A stretch of 64,000 bases of DNA from Scylla paramamosain (Eukaryota > Arthropoda > Malacostraca > Decapoda > Portunidae): NCBI RefSeq assembly GCF_035594125.1, contig NC_087151.1, positions 17,127,001 through 17,191,000 of the forward strand, read 5' to 3'. The position numbers and the translations under genes were made by a program. Of this stretch, positions 44,371 through 60,245 are shown piece after piece (position 1 is the first letter of the stretch; every line of letters starts with the position of its first letter). Below the pieces are notes generated by a model. That model did no database searches. It was not told the DNA's origin and was given only the letters and a program-made list of their open reading frames with translations.

Positions 44371-46200
44371 GGTATTTGATATTTGATATTTGATACATTT
44401 ATTGAGATAAGTAAAATATTGTACATATTATTGCCTATTACAAAAAGACTATGGTTCATAAGTATCCATGACCCTAAGCTTGGAAATTTATAGTAACAAA
44501 CTAACAATACTGTAATAGGCACTACCTTGCATGAAAAAGAATAGATATAGGAGTAGAATTAGAAAGAAATTAGAGACGCGTTAGAGAATTTAACACCAGT
44601 ATTAGAAGAATTGTGCAAGAGGTGAACAGGACTTTGAATTGATAACAGCCAAGCTTAACTATAAACAGCCGGTTTGTTTTATGCCTATTCAGCTCGTTAA
44701 GGGCTTACCTCCCATTGGATGGAGATTAAAACGTCATTCATTTTGCTTGATATTATTAGCTATGGAAATCTATGACGTATGCCTAGGCACCTCTCGGACA
44801 ATCCTCAAGTCACTTTTAGCATCAGTAGCAGCTAGACACTAAGATATTACAGACGCACAACCCGTGTCGCTCTTTCACGAGCTATTCATAGACTTAGACT
44901 CTGACCAAGACACAAGAGTTATAATAACTTTGCTTATACTCTTAATCGTGTGAATGAGTAGTAAAGAAGTGCACTGTTGTTAAGCTGTAAAGACAATTTA
45001 TTTTTCTAAATAAATCGCAAAACGCCAGATGAACTTTGATAACCCACTTGCACAAGGATGTTGTGAGTGATGAATATGGAGAAAGAAAACAGTCGACTCC
45101 AATACCAAGCTACACCCACTGACACATGCCGTCACAGTAGAACACACAGAGAAGTCACAATACTATTACTAATAAAAGTAATAATAGTATTAATAATAAT
45201 ACTAATAACAATAATAACCAAAGTAATCATATTAATAATAGTAACAACAATAGTAGTAAAGTTATACTAATGGTATTCACTTAAATCGTAGGTAAAACCT
45301 GTTATAAATTAAGTTTTACAGTACCTTCTTAAGTTTATTACAGTTCATGAGCATCTCCATAATTTTATTACTGTTAAACATCCATATTATTTGGTCTGTG
45401 ACAGAGGTGAGCGTGACATGCCTGCTTTGTGACAGTGAGGAGCATTGGAGCACATAATGATGAAGTGTGTGAGCATTAGGTTCACCACACAACCTACACT
45501 GCTTATCTGTTTCACTCACTTCCAGTCGCAGTTGCTAGTAGTACTTATAATCCATTCTCAGCCTGGTGCACACACTGTCTTTCCACGACACTGTATTTTA
45601 CATATGTAAAATTTGTTTCACTCGCCACTCTTATGTAATGTTTTAATGTTTTACTGCCCTCTCATTTCACTTTTATCACATCTCTTTCCATTTCTGCATT
45701 TATTTTTCTAATCTTTGTTTTAATTTACTGTTAGGTAAGATTATACACTCCATATCAATTTCGATGTTCCATTCTTGACCAGCTTGTCGGCTTTTTCATT
45801 CCCATTTATCCTAACATGTGAAAGTATCCATATGAACCTTACATGTCGGACTGGTCGAGTTTTTTCATTAAAACTTGGCACTCAAGTTTTCGAGAACAGA
45901 GTTTGTGCTCACCAGGTACTCCAGTACTCCTCTACTGTCACTGAAAATCCAGACATCTCCAGTTCCTCCCTGAAGCAGGTTAAAGGCAAAACGCACACAG
46001 TTCTGCCTGAGTGGATGACACATGATCAGACACTGTACCAATGTTCCGTATCTACGTGTTCACCATTATCTGAGACTCGTCTCAATACATTTCCACTCCC
46101 AGCCCTCCCATTGTCCATCACAGAACCATCACAATATACATGACTCATATTGTTCTCTTCCAGCCCGCTAATGTTTAGCTCACACATTGCCTTAAGCTAC
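44371..46200 (-). pseudogene. LINE family E, 3' end (RNase H and zinc-binding tail)
   Basis: On the minus strand, YCDGSVMDNGRAGSG near 46120 and VRFIWILSHVRINGNEKADK near 45830 are RNase H motifs (first Asp; the His-x-Gly-x-x-x-Asn...D block). 45316-45519 has CRLCGEPNAHTLHHYVLQC, the C-terminal CCHC tail. The 3' end is a (TCAAATA)n-type tail at 44371-44396. Many stops. This is an I/R1/Loa-like layout with RNase H; the exact clade is not assigned. Confidence 0.75.
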
Positions 46201-46650
46201 CCCAGGAGCATAATAATACTTTTTTTTTTATATATATATATATAGTAGCTGCTTATTGTTTAAATTTATGTATCTCTCTCTTTCCATGGTGCATGTGTAA
46301 TAGTTTTCACTTTACCAATGTTAGCACTCATTATGCCATAAGTCTGGAAGTTATCAACTACTGGTGTTCAAGGACACGCTTGGGAGGAGTTTAGGGGAAA
46401 GGGGGTGGGGCCGCGTCAACGCATTCCAGATCCACCACCACCACTGCCACCGCCACCGCCCGCCACAAATCCACCACCGCCGCGTTTGCCCAAGGTCACG
46501 TGGGCTACCGCCGTCTGCCCCACCACCGATGCCCTTTCGCCGCCGTTAACACTACCGTTATCACCACCGCTACCGTTTATTATTTTCTCATGACGCGTTG
46601 TGTGATCTATATAACACAAAAAACGAACTATAAAGTTTAAAGTAAATAAA
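46201..46650. other. Unassigned sequence with a (CCACCG)-rich patch
   Basis: Short (TA)n at 46229-46244 and a CCACCACCGCC-rich patch at 46430-46570. No gene. It immediately precedes the second penton copy and might be its old upstream or TIR region. Confidence 0.4.
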
Positions 46651-47152
46651 AACATGTTCAAAGATACTGACGATATATACGCATATCTTCTCTTGCCGGT
46701 TGTAGGGCATTTCCCAGAAACATAACAACAGAATTTGAAAACAGAATCTTACCCATTCATTTGGATCCCAACAGAGATTATGGAAGACTGTAATATCCTA
46801 TTCCCTAAATATTTCTACTGTATTACGGAAGGAGATGCAAATTCCATTATATCGTTTTGTGATCGGGTACAACAGTACGAGTTTAACGTCTATGAATTTA
46901 ACATGTACACTTATCTACCAGAAAGAATACAGTATCAAATTTCACTGACAGGAATATAGCAGCAATAACTAAGGCGATCAATAACCATGTAGTGAGGGAA
47001 CTCCAAACAATTTTGAATTACTCTTTTAAGGGCTACTTCCCTTACTCCGAAATTATCTATTACGATCAAGACTTGGAAACAGTTGTGGTAGACAATGCGA
47101 TTGTTTCCCATAATAGTGATCGTATTTACACTGATATAAGTATAAAATTTGC

Positions 47153-47484
47153 GGATCACCTGAAGATCCGCCACCCCAGATTGTTTCACCTGAAGATCCG
47201 CCACCCCAGATTGTCTCACCTGAAGATCCGCCACCCCAGACTCTCTCACTTGGTTAGGTTAGGTTAGGTTAGGTTAGGTTAGCCTAACCTAACCTAACCT
47301 AACCTAACCTAACCTAACAACATGAACGCATTAAAAAACTGAGTGGATGTAAAAAATGCAGAAAAAAGTTTACTTCATTAAAAGTATGGGATCACCTGAA
47401 GATCCGCCACCCCAGATTGTCTCACCTGAAGATCTGCCACCCCGAGTGTGGCTGAGGTGGCGGATCTTCAGGTGATTCAAGTTT
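47153..47484. mobile_element. Foldback insertion with TTAGG palindrome
   Basis: Inserted in the penton pseudogene between ATAAAATTTGC and the resumed TTTGCTTCACATATAGC, so TTTGC is duplicated. It has three direct copies of a 27-28-bp unit (CACCTGAAGATCCGCCACCC) at the left. One and a half more follow near 47392-47440, then an inverse copy at the right end (47455-47474). The core is head-to-head (TTAGG)n/(CCTAA)n at 47252-47318. Confidence 0.8.
47252..47318. repeat. Head-to-head TTAGG / CCTAA telomere-type repeats
   Basis: About five GGTTA units meet about seven CCTAA units at GTTAGCCTAAC. TTAGG is the arthropod telomere motif, but here it is an interstitial inverted block within an insertion. 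Confidence 0.9.
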
Positions 47485-47934
47485 GCTTCACATATAGCCT
47501 GCATTCTAGGTTTTGATCCAAGTTTTCGCTACACAGTCTACTTCCAAAGACTTAGCGAAGAAGAAAGACGTGCTTCCACTTCCAGTACGCATAACATTTC
47601 CCAACCAAGTCCCATAAAATTATTCGCTCATTACGTGCCGAGAGCAGATGCGGGAACTGATTATATGTACATATATTCCAACATCATTTCCCCTACGAGA
47701 TTTGACAATCAAACAGTTAATATTTTAGATGTCATCCAGCTCCCAGATGACACCACCAGCAAGGGAGTGAATCCTATTAGGTATAAACTAGTTACCTTAT
47801 CAATTATACAGAGTGTGGCTATTAAAATTACTACTCGTTTTGAAGGTCGGGAAAACAGTCTTACTTGTGTTATACATACAAGACCACAGAAAACACCCAG
47901 ATATATGTTTTTTTTTGGGGGGAAATGTTGATAT

Positions 47935-50880
<2,946 letters not shown>

Positions 50881-51235
50881 GACAATGAAAGGAAGAGGCA
50901 GGTGACGTTAGGAGGTGATATGTTATTATTATTATTATTTATGTGGAGGGGGAGATAACCTTTTAGACCATAACCTTCTTTAATTATTCATCCACGGGTC
51001 TCCTCACGTGTTTCCGTCAGGCCGAGTTCCCTCGGTGTCTCACACATATGATTAGTACAGAAAATGACATCTCGCTGTACAGAAAAAGATTGTTAGAAGC
51101 TGAGGGTCGTAGACACGGAATAAAATATCGTGGCCAGTCATACAGGACTGAAAAATCATCTGATCAGCTTGGAGTTGCTATAACTTGGTTTCAATTGCAA
51201 AAGAAATACAGTGCGTCCATGCCATATATCTTTGC
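50881..51235 (+). pseudogene. Second-Polinton scrap: spacer block and polymerase fragment
   Basis: 51023-51190 corresponds to the polymerase stretch at about 31197-31040 of the intact element (TENDISLYRKRLLEAEGR versus TEDDISPYSKRLLEAEGR). It is on the plus strand, the same orientation as the penton pseudogene. 50945-51015 matches the Polinton spacer near 26575-26640 but in the opposite relative orientation, so the scrap is rearranged. Satellite resumes at about 51230. Confidence 0.8.
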
Positions 51236-53265
51236 ATGCATTTTGGCGTTTCGGTACCTCACATGGTGAAAAACACTCATAATACACGGTTTCGGTAATG
51301 ATGTTCTGTTTCTCCATAAGAGTGCTATTCAAGTGGTTTAGCGTTTTGGTACCTAAGAAGCTGGAAAAAAAAAAAAAAAACACTCATAATACACGTTCCT
51401 GTTATTATCGTTTTGTTTCCCTATATCGGGTATTTTTATGCATTTTGGGGGTTTGGTACTTAAAAACTCAAAAACACTCAAAATACAATTTTTTTTTTTG
51501 TAATGTTGTTCTGTTTCTCCATAAAGGGTGTTTTGCATGTTTTTTTTTTTTTTTTAGGGACTTGGAACTTAATAAGCTGAAAACACTCAAAAGACACGTT
51601 TTTGGTAATGTTGTTTTCTTTCCTCCATACAGGGTGCTTTGCATGCTCTTTGGTGTTTTTGTACCTAACAAGCTCAAAAACACTCAATAGTCGTTTTTGT
51701 AATGTTCAGTTTCTTTATATAGGGTGCTTTTTTTATGCATTTTCGGGTTTTGGTACCTCATATGGTGAAAAACACCATGTGAGGGTTTTCGGTAATGTTC
51801 TGTTTCTCCATATATATTCACGTGGTTTAGCGTTTTGGTACCTAAGAAGCTGAAAAACATTCATAATACACGTTCCTTTTATTATCGTTTCGTTTCTCCA
51901 TATCGGGTATTTTGCATACATTTTGGCGTTTAGTACTCAAAACACTCAAAATACACATTTTTGATGATGATGTTCTGTTTCTCCATAAAGGGTGTTTTGC
52001 ATTTTTAGGGTTTTGATACGTAAAAAGTTGAAAAACACTCCAAAGAAACGTTTTCAGTAATATTATTTTCTTTTCCCGTATAGGGTGCTTTACATGCACT
52101 TGGCGTTTTGGTACCTAACAAGCTCAGAAACACTCATAATACACGTCTTTGTAATGTTGTACTTTTTCTTCATATAGGGTGCTTTGTATGCATTTTATCG
52201 TTTTGCTACCTAATATGGTGAAAAACATTCACAATACACGTTTTTGGTAATGTTGTTCTTTTCTCATTGTAGATTGCTGTTCACGTGTTTTAGTGTTTTG
52301 ATACCTAAGAAGCTGAAAAACACTCATAATACACGTTTTTGATGTTGTTCTGTTTTTTTCATTTAGGATGCTTTGTATGCATTTTGGCGTTTAGGCATCT
52401 AACATGTGGAAAAACACTCTTAATACACCTTTTTAGTAATGTTGTTCTGTTTCTTCATATAAAGTGCTATTTATGTGTTTTAACGTTTTGGTACCTGAGA
52501 AGCTGAAAATGCTCCTAATACACGTTTCTGTTAATATCGTTTGTTTTCCCACATTGGGTACTTTGCATGCATTTTTGCGTTTTTGGTACCTAAGAAGCCC
52601 ATAAACACTAAAAATACATGTTTTTGGTAATTTTGTTCTGTTTCTCAATATACGGTGTTTTCCACGCGATTTAGCGTTTCGGTATGTAAGAAACTGAAAA
52701 CACTCAAAAGACTCGATTTTGATATTGTTTTGTTTTCCCATATAGGGTGTTTTCTACGCTTTTTAGCGTTATGGTGCTTAACACGCTCAAAAATACCCAA
52801 ACGACACGTTTCTGGCAATGATGATTGGTTATTCCATATATTGCGCTTTGCATGATTTGGCGTTTTGGTGTATAACAAGATGACAAACTCAAAATACGCT
52901 TCTTTGAAAATGTTCTTTTTTTTCTGAATAAAGGATGTTTTGAGTACGTTTTGGTACGTTAGAAGCTGGAAAACACTAAAAAGACACGTTTTTTGTAATG
53001 TTTTGCTTTCCCATATCGGGTGCTTCGCATGCGCTTTGGCATTTTGGTACGTAACAAGCTCAAAAACTCATAATACAAGTTTTTTTGTGATGTTCTGTTT
53101 CTTCATATAAGGTGCATTATATGTATTTTGGTGTTTTAGTATCTAACATAAGGAAAACACTCATAATACACTTTTTTGGTAATATTGTATTTCTCCAAAG
53201 AGAGTGATATTCACTTGTTTTAGTATTTTGGTACCTGAGAAGGTGAAAAAAAAAAAAAAAATCCT
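51236..53265. repeat. ~96-bp satellite, block 3 (forward)
   Basis: About 21 units; clear examples repeat TTTAGCGTTTTGGTACCTAA at roughly 95-100-bp spacing. Confidence 0.9.
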
Positions 53266-53280
53266 AATACACATTTCCAT

Positions 53281-53764
53281 CAATATTGACTACTTAACTT
53301 TCAAAGTGGAGCACATTCTGACTCTCTTCCCTTTTGTGGAGATCTCCATTCTTGGAGACTTCAATGTTCATCACCAGCTTTGGCTTTCCTCTCCCTTCAC
53401 TGACCGTCCTGGTGAACTAGCCTTCAACTTTGCTATCCTCCACGACTTAGAGCAATTGGTGCAACACCCTACTCGTATTCCTGACTGTCTTGGAGATATG
53501 CCCAACATTCTTGACCTTTTCCTAACCTCTAATCCTTCTGCTTATGCTGTTACCCTGTCTTCTCCATTGGGCTCCTCCGATCACAATCTCATATCTGTAT
53601 CTTGTCCTATTGCTCCAATCCCTCCTCAGGATCTCCCTAAGCAGAGGTGCCTCTGGCATTTTGCCTCTGCTATTTGGGAATATCTGAGGAGGTATTTTTC
53701 TGATTTTCCTTGGAATGACTACTGCTTCTGTGACAAAGACCCTATCTGTGTGCTGAGTGCGTAA
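53281..53764 (+). pseudogene. LINE D copy: endonuclease fragment
   Basis: [20 protein letters not shown] (GDFN motif), [20 protein letters not shown] (SDH motif) and PWNDYCF. It is clearly the same family as 19218-20585. The frame upstream of 53281 is satellite-derived. Confidence 0.85.
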
Positions 53765-55772
53765 CAGAGGTGATAGTGTCTGGTATGGAGGCGTACATTC
53801 CTCACTCCTTTTCCCGACCTAAACCTTCCAAACCTTGATTTAACACAGCCTGTTCTCGTGCTATACATGATAGAGAGGTGACCCACAAAAGGTACTTAAG
53901 GCACCAGAATCTCATGCACTTTATATTTCTGCCCGAAACTATGCCAAGTCTGTTCTCTAACTAGCTAAAAACTCCTTCATTAATAGAAAGTGTCAAAATC
54001 TTTCAAGATCGAACTCCCCTCGTGACTTCTGGCATCTAGCCAAAAATATATCCATTAACTTTGCTACTTCTTCTTTCCCTCCTTTATTTCAACTAGATGG
54101 CACCACTGGTATCACATCTATCTCTAAAGCTGAACTCTTCGCTCGAACCTTTACTAAAAACTCTACCTTGGACAATTCAGGGCTTGTTCCTCCCTCTCCT
54201 CCACCCTCTGACTACTTCATGCTACCTATTAGAATTCTTTGCAATGATGTTTTCCATGCCCTCGGTGGCCTAAACCATCGGAAGGCTTACGGACCTGATG
54301 GGGTCCTTCCTATCATTCTCTGAAGCTGCGCCTCCGTGCTTGCACCTTGCCTAGTCAAAATATTTCAACTCTGTCTGTTAACATATATCTTTCTTTCTTG
54401 CTGGAAGTTTGCCTACATTCAATCTGTTCCTAAAAAGGGTGACATTTCAAATCTCTCAAACTACCATCCTATTGCTTTAATTTCCTGCCTATATATAGTT
54501 TTTTAATCTATCCTCAATGGAAAAATTCTTAAACATCTATCACTTCACAATCTTCTATCTGATCGCCAGAATGGGTTCCATCAAGGCCGCTCTACTGGTG
54601 ATCTTTTCTGGCTTTCCTTAACGAGTCTTGGTCATCCTCTTTTAGAGATTTTGGTGAAACTTTTGCTGTTGCCTTAAACATTTTAAAAAGCCTTTGATAA
54701 AGTCTGGCACAAAGCTTTGATTCTAAAAACTACCCACCTACCACTTCTATCCTTCTCTCTGTAACTTTATCTCAAGTTTCCTTTCTGACCGTTCTATTGC
54801 TGCTGTAGTAGACGGTCACTGTTCTTCTCCTAAATCTATTAACAGTGGTGTTCCTCAGGGTTCTGTCCTGTCACCAACTCTCTTGTTATTATACATCAAT
54901 GATCTTCTGAACGAAACTTCTTGTCCTAGCCACTTGTACAATGATGATACCACCCTGCACTTTTCCACGTCTTTTCATAGATGTCCAACCAACCCTTCAG
55001 GAGGTAAACAGTTCACGAAGGGAAGCCACAGAACGCCTGACTTCCAATTTCTCTAAAATTTCTGATTGGAGCAGAGGAAACTTGGTATTGTTCAATACCT
55101 CAAAAACTGAATTCTTCCATTTATCAACTCGACATAACCTTCCAGACAACTATCCCCTCTTCTTCAATGACACTCAGCCATCCCCCTCTTCTACACTAAA
55201 TAACCTCGGTCTGTCCTTTTCATATAATCTAAACTGGAAAATTCACATCTCATCTCTTGCTAAAACAGCTTCTATGAAGTAAGGTGTTCTGAGACGTCTC
55301 TGCCAGTTTTTCTCACCCCCACCAGCTGCTAACTCTGTACAAGGGCCTTATCCATCCATGTATGGAGTATGGTTCACGTGTCTGGGGAGGTTCCAATCAT
55401 ACCGCTCTTTTAGACAGGGTGAAATCAAACTCATCAACTCCTCTTTTCTAACTGAATGTCTTCAGCCTCTTTCTCATCGCCGCAATGTTGCATCTCTAGC
55501 TATCTTTTACCGCTATTTTCATGCTAACTGCTCTTCTGATCTTGCTAACTGCATGCCTCCCTTCCTCCCGTGGCCTCGCTGCACAAGACTCTTCTTTCTC
55601 TCACCTCTATTCTGTCCACCTCTCTAATGCAAGAGTTAACCGGTATTCTCAATCATTCATCCCTTTCTCTGGTAAATTCTGGAACTCCCTGCCCGCTTCA
55701 GTGTTTCCACCTTCCTATAACTTGAATTCCTTCAAGACTGAGGTTTCAAGACACTTATTCTTCAATTTTTGA
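53765..55772 (+). pseudogene. LINE D copy: reverse transcriptase remnants
   Basis: Broken pieces include a [21 protein letters not shown] stretch near 54840, a [10 protein letters not shown] equivalent of the catalytic box near 54940 (Ala replaced by Asn), LNNLGLSFSYNLNWKIHISS (54941-55282) and [20 protein letters not shown] (55521-55772). Confidence 0.8.
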
Positions 55773-55835
55773 CTACCACATCCCAGTAGGATATTTTTTT
55801 TATTAGATTTTTGTTGCCCTCGGCCGGTGTACCTC

Positions 55836-55994
<159 letters not shown>

Positions 55995-56150
55995 GGTTAC
56001 TTTGCATGTATTTTTGCGTTTTGGTACTTAACAAGCTCAAAAAGACTCAAAATATACGTTTTTTTTGTAATCTGTTTCTCCATGAAGGATTTTTGGATGC
56101 GTTTTAGCGTTTTGGTACATAAGAAGCTGAAAAAAACACTTAAAAGACAA
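55995..56150. repeat. ~96-bp satellite, block 4 (forward)
   Basis: One and a half units ending TTGGTACATAAGAAGCTG. Confidence 0.85.
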
Positions 56151-56785
56151 TGTAGTCGCCAGCTGTGTCGCCTCACAAGGTTCTGTGAGGCTGGTGGCGA
56201 GAGATTGATATGAAGCATGTGTAACACTAAGGAAAGAATAGAAATTAAGGAATCTGAATTCATTGTAGTAGTTAATTGCAGTAGTGAAGTTGTGAGAGGA
56301 ACTAACTGCGCAGATCTTAGCTGTAGAGAGGTAATGAGGGTTTTGTTTACGTGGTAAAGTTGATGACATGGCGCGTAGGGTAAATAAGAAAAAGGGATTC
56401 TGCTGACTCTGTAGAGGAATGGGTCATCCGGGGTCGCATATCTGGTCCAGCGGCCTCAGAAGGGGTCAGAGTGTGCCCAGTCTTCAGAGAGAGAGGTGTT
56501 GCAACTCACTCTGTTTCCTCCATAAACCCTAGATTAGGTGTCTAAGTAACTGCTCCATGTCAAAATACACTGAAAATTATTATAAATGTATTGCATTTGC
56601 GTCTCTATTATTCTGAATGCTTGCTTGTTAAGGCGTAAACCATTATGTATTTTGGTTATTATATCGCACTTGATTATGATGGAATGCTATCTCTTTATGA
56701 TATTTATGTGCCGTAAGTGGATGCGAATGTTTTATTGTATTTTAATACTCCTCATTCTGATTTTTTTTTAGTTTTTAGTAATGTT
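56151..56785. other. Unidentified insertion in the satellite
   Basis: About 630 bp of unique-looking sequence with a small hairpin near its left edge (GTCGCCTCAC...GTGAGGCTGGTGGCGA). No coding signal. It may be a solo LTR or other non-autonomous element; boundaries are judged only from where the satellite stops and restarts. Confidence 0.5.
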
Positions 56786-57308
56786 TTAGTAAGTTTTTAG
56801 TAATATTACTTTCTTTCCCTATATAAAGCACTTTGTACGCATTTTGATGTTTTGGTACCTAACAAGCTGAAAAACACTCATAATAGACGTTTTTCCTCAT
56901 GTTGTGTTTCTTCATAAAAGGGTACTTGTATGAATTTTTGCATACATAACTTGGGGAGACACATTCATAATATATGTTTTTGGCAATGTTGTTCTGCTTT
57001 TCCATATAAAGTGCTATTCACGTGTTTTAGCATTTTGGTACCTAAGAAGCTGAAAAAAAAAACTCATAATACACATTTCTTTTACTATCACTTCTTTTTC
57101 CTATATAGGGTACTTTGCATGCATTTTTGCGGTTTGGTATCTAACAAGCTCAAAAACACTCAAAAAGGCACGTTTTTGGTATGTTGTTCTCTTTTTGCGT
57201 AAAGGGTGGTTTTGCATGAGTTTTAGCGTTTTTGGCACATAAGAAACTAAAAAATACTCAAAAGATACGATTTTAGTAATGTTTTTTTTTTTTCGCATAT
57301 AGGGTGTT
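56786..57308. repeat. ~96-bp satellite, block 5 (forward)
   Basis: About five units, ending at the junction GGGTGTTTTGCACCC. Confidence 0.88.
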
Positions 57309-59205
57309 TTGCACCCTATATGCGCCAAAACACCAAACCACGTGGAAAACACCGTATATGGAGAAACAGAACAAAATTACTAAAAACGTGTATTTTGATT
57401 GTTTTTTCTTTTTAAGCTTATTACGTATCAAAATGCAAAAACACATGCAAAACACAATTTATGGAGAAACAAAATAACCAAAAATATGTTTTTCATTGTT
57501 TTGAGTTTGTTATTTACCAAAAACGCCAAATTACGTGCAAAGCACCTTATATGGAATAACGAGACGTTATCACCAGAAATGTGTCATGGAAAACACCCTA
57601 TTTGGGAAAACAAAAGAACATTGTCAAAAAACGTGTCTTTTGAGTGTTTTTGAGCGTCTTACCAAAACGAAAAAAAACATGTGCAAAACATCCTTTATGG
57701 AAAAACAGAATACTACCAAAAACGTGTGTTTTGAGTGTTTTTTTTTTGAGCTTGTTAAATACCAAAACGCCAAAATCCATGCAAAATAGCCAATGTGGGG
57801 AAAGGAAACGATATTAAAAAACAAACAAACAAAGAAACGTGTTTTATGAGCGTTTATCAGCTTCTTAGGTACCAAAAGGTTAAAATGTAAATAGCACTCT
57901 ATATGGAGAGACAGAACATTACCAAAAACGTGTATTATGAGAATTTCTCACCATGTTAGGTACCAAAACACCAAAATGCATAGAAAGCACCCTATATAGG
58001 AATAGAAAAACGTTATGAAAAATACGTGTCTTTTTAATATTTTTTTTTTTTTACGTACCAAAACGCGAAAACGTATGCAAAATACCCTTTGTAGAGAAAA
58101 CAGAACATTACCAAAAGGATATATTTTGAACGTTTTTTTTATCTTGTTACGTAAGAAAACGCCAAAGTGCATGCAAAGCATCCTATATGGGAAAAGAAAA
58201 CAATAGTAACAAAAAAGTGTCTTGAGCGTTTTTCAGATTCTTACGTACCAAAACGCTAAAAACGCAAACTACCTGATACGGGGAAGGAAAGCGATATTAA
58301 CAGAAACGTGTATTAGTTGTGTTTTTCAGCTTCTCAGGTACCAAAATGCTAAAACACGTCAATAGCGCCTTATATGAAGAAACAGAACAACATTACCAAA
58401 AAGGTGTCTTTTAAGTGATTTTGAGCTTCTTATGTACGAAAACGCTTTTTAGCTTTAGTTTTTTTGGTGCCTAATACGCTCAAAAACACCCATATAACAT
58501 GTGCATGCAAAGTACCCTATAAGGGAACAGAAAACAACATTACCAAAAACTTGACTTTTGAGTGCTTTTCAGCTTCTTACATATCAAAACGCTAAAACGC
58601 ATGCAAAAACTTTTAAAGGAGAAAAAGAACATTATCAAAAACATATTTTTTAAATGCTTTTGTTCTTGTTAGGAACCAAAACGCCAAAATGCATGGAAAG
58701 CACTCTTTATGGAGTAACGAGACTACATTACCAGCAACGTGTCATTTTGGTGTTTTTGAGCTTATTAGGCACCAAAACCCTAAAAGGTATAGAAAACACC
58801 ATATATGGGAAAGCAAAACATTATCAAAAACAGTTTTTTTGAGCTTCTTACGTACCCAAACACTAAAACACAAGAAAAACACTATTTATAGAGAATCAGA
58901 ACATTATAAAAAAAAAAAACGCGTTTTTTGAGTGTTTTGAATTTGTTAGGAACCAAAACGCCGAAATGTATGCAAAGTATCCGATATGGGAAAATGAAAC
59001 GATGTTAACAGAAACGTATATCACGAGTCTTTTCAGTACTTAGGTACCAAAACGCTAAAACACATGAATAGCACTCTATATGGAGAAACAGAACAACATT
59101 TCCAAAACCGTGTAATATAAATGTTTTTTTTTTTTTTCGTTAGGTACGAAAACGCCAAATTGTATACAAGGCACACGGTATAGAGAAATAGAACATTACG
59201 AAAAA
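57309..59205. repeat. ~96-bp satellite, block 6 (inverted)
   Basis: About 20 units on the opposite strand: GCACCCTATATG, GAGAAACAGAACA, TTACCAAAAACGTGT, TTGAGC, GGTACCAAAACGC, AAATGCATGC. Confidence 0.9.
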
Positions 59206-59520
59206 AAGCCTCTTCACAAAGTTGCCACATGTGGACTAACAACTTCTTTGAACCACACTCAGTGTCGGGTTCATATACAGGTGTACAGGGTCCCTTGTGA
59301 CTTCTGCACGCTTTTCACAAAGGTCTGAACACCAGGTTACATTAAGTGAGGTCGGCAGTCTGTTTTACCAGCCCACAGACAAGGGAAATACTCTAACAAC
59401 AATTAACTCCCACAGTTGTGAATGGATCAACATCCACATCTAAGGAGAAGCAATTATAACTAAGACAAACACATATACTGTCGAGGTATAAAACCTTGCT
59501 GGACAACCGCCATCGTAACA
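59206..59520 (-). repeat. Probable 3' LTR of a minus-strand LTR element
   Basis: On the minus strand a purine run GGGGAGAA (59523-59530) is followed by TGTTACGATGGC..., a TGT start typical of LTRs. A TATAAA-like box lies inside. The other edge, at the satellite border, is not sharply defined. No second LTR is in the window. Confidence 0.5.
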
Positions 59521-60171
59521 AATTCTCCCCTTGTCCAACAGCGTGATACAGCCTCAAGCCGAATAGTGTCTTTTACCGCCTCCTGGATGGCAGGCCTGAT
59601 CAGGGCCTGAGGAGGGAGTAAATTTCATTACACTTCTAGTTACATAAATCCTCTGCGGCTGATTAGCATCAGCCAACAGTAGCATTTAACACAGATTCAC
59701 TAACAAGAGACACGACTACAAACGAGTACCTACGAACACACAGGAAGGTCATTCTCCAGTCACTGTACAAGTGCTTGGTCCACAGGCACACGAAGCCGAG
59801 GAGTCACTTCCCTGTGTGTTATCCACAGCTACACTCCCTAGTGGGCTACTCTGGAGACTCCTTTACTATGTAAGTAGGCCGGGGCGTACATCTGGTGATG
59901 ACTCACTTATTCTCTTAAAGCAACTAACCCGACTAACTCTTATCCCGCCTCAGTCTCCATCAGATATTAGTGCCCGTGTCAACACGTCTGCTCTGTCTAA
60001 GCCCTGGGTAGTGGTTGACTGTGGGAAAGCGCGCCAAACACTCTCCCTCTGCTGCTACGTGGGAAGGGAGTACAGGGAAGGGGGAGGGTGGTGACATACA
60101 TACACACATACACCCACCTGCTTGCGTGCTCTGCCTCCCCACGCTGGCTTATATGAATAAAAAAACCAGCC

Positions 60172-60245
<74 letters not shown>

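Larger units (their letters stand above)
46654..47931 (+). pseudogene. Second Polinton penton-like gene, broken
   Basis: Related along its length to the penton gene at 34492-35418. The start matches with a DTDDIYAYL segment; then a frame break; then NILFPKYFYCITEGDANS (46735-46959), HNSDRIYTDISIKFA (to 47152), and after an insertion (47153-47484) PRADAGTDYMYIYSNIISPT and ENSLTCVIHTRPQ (47635-47890). The stop is lost, and the frame runs into satellite. Orientation is opposite to the intact Polinton. Divergence is clear at protein level, so it is from a different Polinton lineage or copy. Confidence 0.88.
53281..55820 (+). mobile_element. LINE family A, decayed 5'-truncated copy in the satellite
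   Basis: Starts within the endonuclease (53281) and runs to the family's 3' end (TTTTTGTTGCCCTCGGCC). It carries many stops and frameshifts. It splits the satellite, which resumes at about 55995. Confidence 0.9.

Noticed and set aside
47252..47318. A chromosome end
   Set aside because: The TTAGG block is short, inverted and inside an insertion within a pseudogene, with sequence continuing on both sides.
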